A DNA stretch of 64,000 nt. Origin: Rheum nobile (taxonomy: Eukaryota > Streptophyta > Magnoliopsida > Caryophyllales > Polygonaceae). The stretch covers positions 10,496,001 through 10,560,000 of the forward strand of contig WOAB01000011.1 of NCBI GenBank assembly GCA_027886185.1. The letters are read 5' to 3'. The notes under the pieces are model-generated. The model was given only the letters and a program-made list of their open reading frames with translations. It searched no databases and was not told where the DNA came from. The translations under genes and the position numbers were made by a program. Of this stretch, positions 35,901 to 43,095 are shown one piece after another (position 1 is the first letter of the stretch; each line of letters starts with the position of its first letter).

Positions 35901-37556
35901 ACAACCATTTATAATATAGTTCATGGCTATTCTGCATATCACCCATGACCCATCACGCACAGGCCTACACGAGGCAATTCTACACGAGGTAATTCTTTCA
36001 TAATTCACATTATACACGAGGCAAATATACACGTACTGGAAATAGCCAGATCTACACTCGGCGGACAGTGTTGTGCGGCGGAGCGCAATGTCGTCGTCGA
36101 CGACTAGGGGAGGAGCGAGCGAGAGGCGCTAGTGGGAGGGCGGCGGTGGTGGTGGTGCGTTGGTGGTATGTGGAGGCACTAAAGTTTGGTATTTCCTAGT
36201 ATATGGACTTTAGTGAAGAAGAAGAAGAAGAAGAAAGGTAGTAATTGAAGATTTCCCTATTTTTTGTGAAGCAATTATGCAGAGAGAGATATTTTGGTCT
36301 AATTGTATTATAGATGGGTTACTAATTCCCTTTTATTATGTTAGGGTATATTTTTGAAACTCCTTAATGAAAATGGTCTATTTATGTCTTTTTCCCATTA
36401 TTTTACACACTTATTAAGAACAGTATCAAAAATACAAATACCTATTTATTATAATATTTTTTCACTTTTCTGAAAATCACTATTAATAACATATCATTAA
36501 TTTTTAGGATAAATTTGTAAAGTAAGAATTAAAATAGCTAAAAAGACAAGTATTTGTAGATAAAAAATAAAGGCTAAAAAAAATATTGTTAGACGGAGAA
36601 AATATTACTTTTTTATATCTTTATCACATAGTTATTTCATAAATGGGAGAAAAAATATATATACCAGGATGTTGCTTAGTGAAGACATCCCAAATGCTGA
36701 GTCCTCGCCCGTCTTCATGTGCTGCTCCTTCGTACTGCAAATTTCGCATTAATTACCATATGTTTAGCATATCATTTAAATATTCTCATTACATTGACTT
36801 TATATATTTTAGCTCTCTCTAATCCATCTAGAATCCATTTGAATTACCATCGAAAATGCTTTTTTAGCATTATAATACCTTAAATTGCCTTACATCATTA
36901 TACTTATTGCCATTTGAGATGTTATAATGCGAGACTGTGCATTTGGCTGGCAATTCAAACAAACCTTTATTAACTTGTATTATCTCGGAAAAACATTAAT
37001 TAGGTCTTATAAACATTATCCATTGTTGAAGATAAGAAATGAGGCTAAACAATCTCACATTGGAAAAAATCAAATAAAACAAGATCACTATATAAGTCCA
37101 TAAATTACTCCATCCATTGTCAATTGATTTTGAATTGAAATCTTATGGGCTTGTATGGTGGACTTATAGACGGACGGACACGTCCTCCTGATTGGACCCA
37201 CATACTTTATCATCCATCAAATACTTCGATACTTACAACATCAATCATCGTTACGGTTTAAATTGAACTTATCCGCTCGTGTTTAGATACCAATATTAAC
37301 ACAACGTTTGTGCATATTTGTGAAACGTAACATATATAGATAGTCATAAATGATGGTTGGAAAAAATTATCTAAAAGTTTCTTACTTGGTAGGAGGCAGA
37401 GCCAGCCCCAAATATGAAGTCCCTTGGGAAACTATTCCTGCTAAGTAGATTGTTCTTCTTGCCCTCGACACAATGATCGGCTATGAAGATCGCGATGAGG
37501 AACCCTAGAAAAAGAAAGATGGAGGATTTTGTATGGGAGATTTTTGTACTTGCCAT
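17912..37556 (-). CDS. beta-glucosidase, glycoside hydrolase family 1, 13 exons, intact
   Basis: Exons (minus strand, in order): 37386-37556, 36665-36734, 27708-27766, 26268-26343, 25750-25827, 25522-25609, 24364-24616, 24118-24233, 19072-19289, 18948-18979, 18737-18839, 18359-18470, 17912-18086. All introns are GT-AG and phases match, giving 516 residues without a stop, normal for plant GH1 enzymes with the classic 13-exon plan. Residues 1-32 form a signal peptide, so the enzyme enters the secretory pathway. FIFGAGSASYQ begins the catalytic barrel. TLNEP holds the acid/base Glu207, ITENG the nucleophile Glu420, and DFEW (Glu477-Trp478) binds the sugar. It would hydrolyse beta-glucosides; the aglycone, and so the role (defence glucoside, lignin precursor or hormone conjugate), cannot be read from sequence. 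Intron 8 contains a Copia element, intron 2 is 8.9 kb. Confidence 0.93.
19356..19538 (+). repeat. 5' LTR of Copia element
   Basis: Starts TGTTAAAGATATTG and ends CATCGTTTCA. It contains a TATA-like CTCTATAAAT near 19480 that would drive transcription rightwards. Confidence 0.93.
19539..19552 (+). other. primer-binding site, initiator tRNA-Met type
   Basis: TGGTATCGGAGCAG directly after the 5' LTR. The usual Copia sequence is TGGTATCAGAGC, so one base differs. Confidence 0.8.
19615..23881 (+). pseudogene. Copia gag-pol polyprotein with one frameshift and a damaged zinc knuckle
   Basis: Gag starts at 19615 (MVDPPKKRPIND) and runs out of frame near 19938. The frame entered around 19900 then stays open to 23881, so one small indel separates them. 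Domains in order: gag (DLWTELKQRF), zinc knuckle CTHYGRFGHIADKC in which the second Cys is Tyr (TGT to TAT), protease WILDTGAS, integrase zinc region HQRMGHP with CDVC, integrase core (HCDIWGP, RSDNGAEF, NGRVERKHRH supplying D-D-E), reverse transcriptase (YKARLVVLGNRQ, QMDVHNAFLHGDL, YVDD) and RNase H (CDSDWA, SSAEAEYRS, YCDSQAA). Apart from the gag frameshift and the knuckle the coding region looks complete. Confidence 0.92.
23880..23888 (+). other. polypurine tract of Copia element
   Basis: GAGGGGGAG directly before the 3' LTR. Confidence 0.8.
23889..24071 (+). repeat. 3' LTR of Copia element
   Basis: A 183-bp copy of the 5' LTR; the two differences I can see are near its start (ACTATACTG versus ACTGTATTG). 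Followed by the CATAT target duplication. Confidence 0.93.
24617..25521 (-). other. intron 6 of the beta-glucosidase gene
   Basis: 905 bp, AT-rich. No recognisable transposon ends. A tRNA B-box-like GGTTACGAGTTCAATTCTC at about 25243-25261 could be an old SINE, but no A box or tail supports it. Confidence 0.4.
26545..27095. repeat. degenerate TGCAC minisatellite in intron 3
   Basis: About 550 bp in which TGCAC recurs roughly every 20-30 bases, separated by AT-rich text such as AAACATGATATGG. Units are diverged. Open frames across it are a by-product of the repeat. Confidence 0.6.
27856..28340 (+). mobile_element. TRIM-like LTR element, partial
   Basis: TGGTATTCAAAGCAGGTTC at 27856 resembles a tRNA-Met primer site. 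About 150 bp later a G-rich tract (TTGCGGGGGCG, 27991-28001) is followed by an LTR-like start TGTTGGAATG at 28006, then CCCACATTGAAAGTGG and a TATATAAGC box. There is no coding capacity. The 5' LTR is not recognisable and the 3' end is uncertain. Confidence 0.5.
28395..29262. mobile_element. non-autonomous DNA transposon with about 110-bp inverted repeats
   Basis: 28395-28505 matches the reverse complement of about 29145-29262, sharing GTAAATG, ACAAATCACCCTTTATAAAA and TTGCAAA. Long inverted ends without coding DNA suggest a MULE-type MITE. I could not find a matching target duplication. Confidence 0.6.
29509..30092. mobile_element. non-autonomous hAT element
   Basis: 584 bp, beginning CAGGGACGGACGCAGG and ending with the inverted form (CAGGGGCTGACCCAGG on the minus strand), typical of hAT ends. 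Flanked by 8-bp target copies ATACCGAT (29501-29508) and ATACTGAT (30093-30100), which differ by one C to T at a CpG. No transposase. Confidence 0.82.
31620..32570. repeat. AT-rich higher-order tandem repeat
   Basis: Nearly pure A/T built from variants of TTAATTATTTTATTAAATAA. A block of about 350 bp starting near 31801 is repeated with few changes 354 bp later (for example TGTTTATTGAATAAT at 31841 and 32195). So there are short units inside a longer duplicated unit. Confidence 0.8.
32783..36602. mobile_element. large unit with Stowaway/mariner-like ends around a minisatellite
   Basis: The left end after a TA reads CTTCCTGTGTCTAAAAATAC. On the minus strand the right end before a TA reads TTTTCTCCGTCTAAC and, after a short insertion, CAAATACTTGTCTTTTTAG. 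Both resemble the CTCCCTCCGTC ends of Stowaway MITEs. If they belong together the element is 3.8 kb, far larger than a usual MITE, and is filled by the CGTGTA repeat array. GC-rich segments near 33000-33060 and 36050-36170 lie just inside. No transposase seen. Confidence 0.45.
33410..35500. repeat. CGTGTA minisatellite array
   Basis: About 2.1 kb of degenerate units such as TTCGTGTAGGCTACTACATA with a period of roughly 20-26 bp. A larger block is also repeated: the segment starting CATATTACTA at 34761 recurs 745 bp later at 35506 and continues for over 200 bp. Copies are diverged by a few percent. Confidence 0.85.
37024..37315 (+). mobile_element. solo TRIM-like LTR in intron 1
   Basis: Starts TGTTGAAGATAAG, then CTCACATTGGAAAAA, a TATATAAGTC box and a region close to CAATTGATTTTGAATTG, a pattern common in plant TRIM/Copia LTRs. 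Non-coding; the 3' end is approximate. Confidence 0.45.
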
Positions 37557-37607
37557 GCTTAATAGCTCCTCTGGATTTGTAATGAATAAACTCATCACAG
37601 TAACCAC

Positions 37608-37617
37608 TATATATAAA
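37608..37617 (-). promoter_or_regulatory. TATA box of the beta-glucosidase gene
   Basis: TTTATATATA on the minus strand, 52-61 bp upstream of the ATG at 37556. This implies a 5' leader of about 20-30 bases. The position and motif fit a plant core promoter; no transcript evidence. Confidence 0.55.
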
Positions 37618-37887
37618 CTCACCAACCCCGTTTACGTGCTACCTTGTTATACATAAAATATGCATTAAATAATATTAGTATATATATTGTTTATGGTCCA
37701 ACTAATTTCATAATATATAAAAAGAAACGTAACTACGGAGTATTAGTTTCAAGTCCATGAATATTTTTCTTTTCGAACTCAGATCTTGAAAATAGTGGTA
37801 CATTAATTTCAAATCAATTATTTACTGCTAGATTAAGTTCAGATCAATTAATTACTTTCTCCAAGTTGTACTATTTTGATTCAATTA
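37618..37887. other. upstream region of the beta-glucosidase gene
   Basis: AT-rich DNA between the TATA box and the Stowaway MITE. No other regulatory motif that I would claim. Confidence 0.35.
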
Positions 37888-37889
37888 TA

Positions 37890-38177
37890 TTCCATCCGTT
37901 AGTTTTTATTTGTCCTTTTAATTTTGTTAAAATCTATTTGTCTTTTTACTCATTTTGGCCAAGTTTTACCAAGTTCACCCTTTAATAATTAATGATAAAA
38001 TTAGACTTTTTGTTCTCTTACTCCAATTTTCTATCTATGCACTTTTCCTTACAAGCCTCAAACCCATTAATTCTAAACATTGATTTCTCTACCATTAAAT
38101 AAGAATATTTTGAATAAAATAAAATTTTCTTAATGTGTGAAAAGGCTAAAAAGATAAATAAAAATTAACGGAGGGAG
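37890..38177. mobile_element. Stowaway MITE
   Basis: 288 bp flanked by TA. The left end TTCCATCCGTTAGTTTTTAT and the minus-strand right end CTCCCTCCGTTAATTTTTAT are inverted repeats of Stowaway type. It sits about 330 bp upstream of the beta-glucosidase start and is non-coding. Confidence 0.9.
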
Positions 38178-38198
38178 TATATATGTCGATTAAAGTTT

Positions 38199-38896
38199 TT
38201 TTTTCCCTGATATATAGCAAACAAAATATATTCTTACACACTATAAAGAATACCTAAATAATCACAACGGATGATTTTTACAAGCTTTAAACAAGCTGAT
38301 TGAAAGCTAGAATTACAATGAAGAAGCCGATCTCGCGATCACCTAATACAATCTTAATGTGACTGAGGAGCCAAATAACTCATGATAGTCCCACAGAGCT
38401 GAATAGGGGATATGTTTGTAGTGGCGAGAAAGTCACAGCTCTGTTACTTTTCCTGTAACAATGATAAATCTAAAACCCCAAAAACCTAGTTAAATAAGTG
38501 ATATATTTCTGAAATAATCGGGTAGATATCCCACGGTATTTTCCAAATGCCTTTAATAACATTAATAACTGTTAGGTTATCTCCTTCAAGCACTAAAAAC
38601 TTAATATTAAGAGAGATAGCCCTACGAATTCCTTTCAAAGCAGCAAATGCCTCGATTTTTAATGGGGAGGAGTAAATAATTTGTTTACAGTCTAAAAAGA
38701 CTACATTCCCTAAATGATTACGAAAAATAATTCCAATGTGACAAGGTAAATTTTGTTTAACAGAAACATCAAAGTTAAACTTAATCCATTCTTATTCAGG
38801 TTTAATCCATCGTTCCATCTTTATATTATTTTTTTATTTAATGTTGTTACTACATTTATACTTTTTATAATTAGATGAAGTCCATCTATATACGTG
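38199..38896 (-). mobile_element. 5'-truncated LINE, RNase H tail only
   Basis: On the minus strand the sequence encodes a broken RNase H domain of LINE ORF2 (WIKFNFDVSV, LKIEAFAALKGIRRAI, LEGDNLTVINVI, CYRKSNRAV), then a 3' UTR and a short poly-A seen as T9 at 38198-38206. GATTAAAGTT occurs at 38189-38198 and 38897-38906, a likely target duplication. Frames are disrupted. Confidence 0.7.
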
Positions 38897-39144
38897 GATT
38901 AAAGTTGGTGCCTAATTTTGACCTACTAGATAAATTGAGTTCAGCTGACTGTACGCTAGCTGTTTGTAAAATTGGGCAGTTTGAGATTACGTTTTAAATT
39001 CCGAACAGGCCAAAAGAAGATTACGTATTTGATTCAAAGAGGATTAATCCTAACAATAACTAAATTTTGAAGATCAGGTTACGATCTCCTTGTTTGACAA
39101 TTCACTAATATTAGAAAGAGGAAGAAAAGAGAAAGTAGAATTAG

Positions 39145-40325
39145 TAGCTCATACTCTCTTTTACAAACTCCTTTACAAAAATATCATAGTTTTTACAACA
39201 TTGTAAAAATGTTTAAAATAATTAAATTTATGCCCAAAATTATAGCAACAAATACCCAAACTCTAAAATAGGAATTTTTAGGAAAAAAGTAAATTATTTA
39301 TTAACAATTATTTTCATTTTAAAAAACATAATAAACTTACCCATGGTTTCTTCAGAAGAATATCGACAGGATAAAATGTGCTATGCGACAGGACAACACT
39401 TATCCATGATTTCTTTGGCGAAAATTACAATGACGACTTCAGGAAAAAAAGATGATGAACAAATGGAGTTAGGGTGAATCAAAATAGGGTCAGGAAAAGA
39501 TCTCACAAAATCTTTTATTATGTTCATCTTTAATGACCGTGATTATAGGAGGGAGGGGAAAAAACTCGCTTAATTGTAAGTATTTCCGTTTTTTTCCCTT
39601 AAATATTTTCTTTTTTCATGTATAATATATTTCCTGGTGACAGGATAAATATTTAAGAACGCCAGGATAAACTTGGAGGCCGATGAAAATACTCAAAATA
39701 TTGTGAGATTGAAAGTGTCTTCCATTTACCATCGATAATTAGCGTAAGTAAATAGTTACTTCGACCTAACAAATACACAAACACAACAACATACGAATAT
39801 TACGCCCACAGTAATATTGAAAAACAATCCCGTCAAGACAATACATGTAGTGCGACAGGTTTGAAACTTACCCATAAATGCTTCCATAGAGATTACAACA
39901 CTGGACTTTGGGAAAAAATATGATGAAATCAATGATGTAGGAGGAACGAAGATGAACAAATTAAGGTTTACAGTTGATTAGGGTTGAATGGAAGACTGTC
40001 AAGATAGAAAACAAACACTAACAGTAAGATAACAAAAACTTTTGATAAAGATTTACTAAATCTTTACTTTCCATATTTAATAAACTTTAGTTTCTATCTT
40101 TAATAATAGAAACGAAAATCGGTTTTTACGATTTTGTTTACTACTTTATAATTTTCATTTGAGTTTCTTTTGATAAAAAATAAATTATTTTTCTGATTTT
40201 TTGTTTTAAAAGAAAAATAATTTTTTTTGGCAAAAATACCCAAATAGGCATGCTTTGCCATTTTGTAGTTTTTGGGGTATTTCTACAAACTTTTTAAAAA
40301 AGTAGACTATCCATGCAAATTCGCC
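39145..40325. mobile_element. MULE-like non-autonomous element with direct flanking repeat
   Basis: 1.18 kb lying between two copies of GAAAGTAGAATTAG (39131-39144 and 40326-40339). The ends are weak inverted repeats (TTTACAAAAATATCATAG and the reverse complement of the 40270-40300 region). The interior includes two related segments (about 39340-39480 and 39780-39960). A 9-11 bp duplication within the 14-bp repeat would fit a MULE. No coding region that I trust. Confidence 0.5.
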
Positions 40326-40339
40326 GAAAGTAGAATTAG

Positions 40340-41439
40340 GAAGGGAAAAATAAACTAAAAAAAAAGTGTAGATCCAGTGCCATGCACCATTTTTTTGAAA
40401 TAAAAATGGTCAATCCAGTATCTCTCCAACACGGAAATATATAATACTTAGTGATTTTATGCAAATTGATAGTTATATTCATAAGCTAGCAATGAAAGTC
40501 ATGAAATTAATAAGTAATTCATATATAAAAAAATTGTCATATCTTTATCCAATTTGTCTCATATTCGACGTGTTTCAATGAATATATAATTACATCAAGT
40601 AAGTGAAAATTATATACTTATATGATAGAAAACGACGTCATATTAATCAGTTGTAAAACATCAAGTAATCTTCCATGGTCGACTAAATATTATAGTAAAA
40701 AATCCAGTAATTAGATTAACAATGAGGTTAATTTTAATTTGTATGAATATTTTGTGACGTTAAGATTAACTATCGTATATACATCCTGGTAAATTAAAAT
40801 TATATTGTTAAAAGTATTTTATGTTTAGTGGTTAATTTCGATGAGATTAAATACTTATTACCTAATATAGTAAAAATTGATTATTAAGACCACATTATTT
40901 AAATTAAACAAAAGAAATAATGCTTTTAGAGGGATGGTTATAAACAAAGGGGAGGAAAGAGTTGGGGAATAAATAAATTTATAAAGATAGCAATATGACA
41001 CATGTCCATTAAAGGAGAAGTTAAATGTCAATGTTAAATTCATCACGTGACGTAATCTTTAACAAAGACTTGCCTTCTTTTTTAATGGTTAGAGATAATA
41101 TAAAATAGAATGTCATATTTTAGTTATATATTGTTTGAATGAGTTGGAAATGAAAAAAAAAAAGTATAATAAAATTGTTATTCAGGTTAGGTACATGAAG
41201 GATAGAGAGAAAAACCAGTCAAAAAAAATTGATAAATTGTTTATTTCTTATTTTGATAAAACAACGTATTGTACAAATTACAAATCCTTCAATATCCTTT
41301 ACTTTTTCTGACGATTTTATCTCCTCTAAATACTCGTTTTGATATTTAAAATGTATAAATTTATTTTCAACTGGTATTTTTAAAAGTTTGAATTGTGTGA
41401 TTCGATATGGTAATGTACCTCTTTTATACACGATTACTT
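40340..41439. other. AT-rich DNA without recognised features
   Basis: 1.1 kb, strongly AT-rich, stops in all frames. The short minus-strand ORFs (40858-41046, 41219-41530) have no domain. Confidence 0.45.
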
Positions 41440-41588
41440 TTCGGCGCATAGGCATTTTGCCGTTTGGCGCATAGGCTCGCACGTAACGTGAGAGTACAAC
41501 CCACACGTTACGTGTGACAGTGCTCCACACGTTACGTGTGGGACAATTTCACACGTTACGTGTGGTTTGTACCCTCACGCTACGTGTG
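41440..41588 (+). repeat. left terminal inverted repeat with 5-unit palindrome array
   Basis: The outer 40 bp carry GGCGCATAGG twice. Then come five 15-bp units with core ACGTWACGT starting at 41478, 41502, 41526, 41550 and 41574, that is, exactly every 24 bp. The middle three are perfect CACACGTTACGTGTG; the first and last are variants. Confidence 0.88.
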
Positions 41589-41919
41589 GGTTAGTCAATA
41601 TGGTTTAGAATGTTTATTTATAGTATTTATTTGTTTATCTAAAACCCTACAAAAAACACCCCAAAATAATCAACATAGAAGATAGAATAGAATTGTTCAT
41701 TACGTTGGATGAATACAATCACATACAAGAAATAATACAAGTTCTTCATAAACTTAGAAAACCTAGCACAAAATAAATGACATCGTCTAGTTGCGTTTGA
41801 AAAAATTAGGATAGTCTCTTGTAAAACTTCGCGACATATCATGTCTCTGCTTTGATAAAATTGCTTGCTCCCTACAAAGGTTGATAGTACGTAAACAACA
41901 TTACACAAAAGATATGACA

Positions 41920-42267
41920 TCAAGGCATTATATGATGTACATCATTATATAGATTGAGGTTATACCTACGCATCTTATCCATATCTTGTAAAAGTTCTTG
42001 CTTAACAACATCTTGATTCACCTTAATAAGATCTTGTTTTTCCCGCCATTGTTGTCGAATAACCGCGTGTGCCCTCTCCTCGTACACAGGATCAATCCAA
42101 TTCCTGTATAAACACCCTAGTCTTGGGCATCCCCAATACCTCCTTCCGTAGTTCCACTGCAAATCCCAAGTACGGACAATGGTTTTCAAATTACACTCGC
42201 ATTGTGGAGCACTTATTTGTTGATGGTGCCTATTTAGGTTTGATGATGATTCGGATGAAGATGTCAT
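41920..42267 (-). CDS. small GRF-type zinc-finger protein
   Basis: A 115-residue ORF, start MTSSSESSSNLN. Residues about 21-60 match the GRF zinc finger: PQCECNLKTIVRTW, then NYGRRYWGCPRLGC, then NWIDP, with Cys residues spaced to bind zinc and the Gly-Arg-x-Tyr/Phe signature. A helical charged tail follows. GRF fingers bind nucleic acid, often single-stranded, in repair and RNA enzymes; a stand-alone copy in a transposon may be a DNA-binding accessory. It lies between the left end and the transposase, transcribed outward. The ORF is complete; whether more exons exist downstream (41639-41923 is open but featureless) is unknown. Confidence 0.72.
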   Translation of the reverse strand: MTSSSESSSNLNRHHQQISAPQCECNLKTIVRTWDLQWNYGRRYWGCPRLGCLYRNWIDPVYEERAHAVIRQQWREKQDLIKVNQDVVKQELLQDMDKMRRYNLNLYNDVHHIMP

Positions 42268-42454
42268 TATTTGATGTAGTGCTTGGTTTCCTACAAATCC
42301 ATTAATATGAAAAGGCCAATTAGGGTTACTAAATCGAAAGAAACTGGAAGAAGAAGCTTACCCACAAATGAATCTTCAATCTCGCTTGTGTTGGAAGTGT
42401 TGTAGTGAACAAACAACCCTAATGCCTCTTATATAGTGAAATGATATATACAGC

Positions 42455-42560
42455 TGTAGTAATTAAAGACCACAACCACAAGAATTAAAGACCTCAACCA
42501 CTAGCATTAAAAACCTCAACCACTAGCATTAAGGACTTCAACCACTCTTACCCTAATAAC
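42455..42560. repeat. short CAACCACTAGCATTAA tandem repeat
   Basis: Three to four units of about 22 bp (CCTCAACCACTAGCATTAAA and variants) just upstream of the GRF gene. Non-coding. Confidence 0.6.
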
Positions 42561-42837
42561 CCTAAACCCTAAACGTTAACCACTCTCATAAATAATGTAA
42601 CTCGCATACCCAAATTCACCCTTAATAATTAAAGATAAACTCTAAACTCAAACCTTAATCATAACACTAACCCTAAGACCTAAACCCTAACCCTAACCCT
42701 AAACCCTAAACTTAAAACTCATTATTTTAAACTCTACCGAAATGCCATAACCCTATACCACAAAAAACCTAAACCCTACCCCTATCCATCCTATCCTACC
42801 CTACCCGACATACGCCTAAACCCTAAACCCTAGTAAT
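42540..42837 (+). repeat. interstitial telomere-like CCCTAAA repeats
   Basis: Many degenerate copies of CCCTAAA/CCCTAA, densest at about 42668-42720 and 42800-42830. It is too irregular for a true telomere and lies inside the transposon between two divergently transcribed genes. Confidence 0.7.
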
Positions 42838-42924
42838 CACACGTTACGTGTTAATGTGTTTCACACGTAACGTTCTAATATACTTCGCGCGTAACGTGTG
42901 GAACGGTTTGACACGTAACGTGTG
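42838..42924. repeat. palindrome array upstream of transposase gene, 4 units
   Basis: 15-mers with core ACGTWACGT start at 42838, 42862, 42886 and 42910, an exact 24-bp period. They lie 170-260 bp upstream of the transposase ATG and between it and the GRF gene, so could affect both promoters. Confidence 0.85.
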
Positions 42925-43095
42925 GTTCAGTCTGTTGCAAAACGCATTGAATTAACCGTCTTGTCCCCACCTAACTGTAATAATGACCCATCTTCTTTGT
43001 CCGCTAACAACCCATTTCGAATCCATTTCGAACCTAAACCCTCATCCTAAACACTCCCAAAATCTTGATTTTCACTCACATTTTTTGTATAAAAA

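Larger units (their letters stand above)
27767..36664 (-). other. intron 2 of the beta-glucosidase gene, 8.9 kb, transposon-filled
   Basis: GT-AG intron between exon 2 (36665-36734) and exon 3 (27708-27766). It contains a TRIM-like element, a long-TIR element, a hAT element, an AT-rich higher-order repeat and a 3.8-kb unit with Stowaway-like ends and a minisatellite, each listed separately. The remaining parts (about 30101-31080 and 31083-31613) are AT-rich or low-complexity with no gene; the latter has GGGTCGG-type motifs like those of hAT termini but no clean ends. Confidence 0.75.

Noticed and set aside
41639..41923. 94-codon ORF next to the GRF gene
   Set aside because: Hydrophobic, AT-driven composition and no link by splice sites to the GRF frame.
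42540..42837. Chromosome end or telomere
   Set aside because: Repeats are irregular, short and flanked by transposon genes on both sides.
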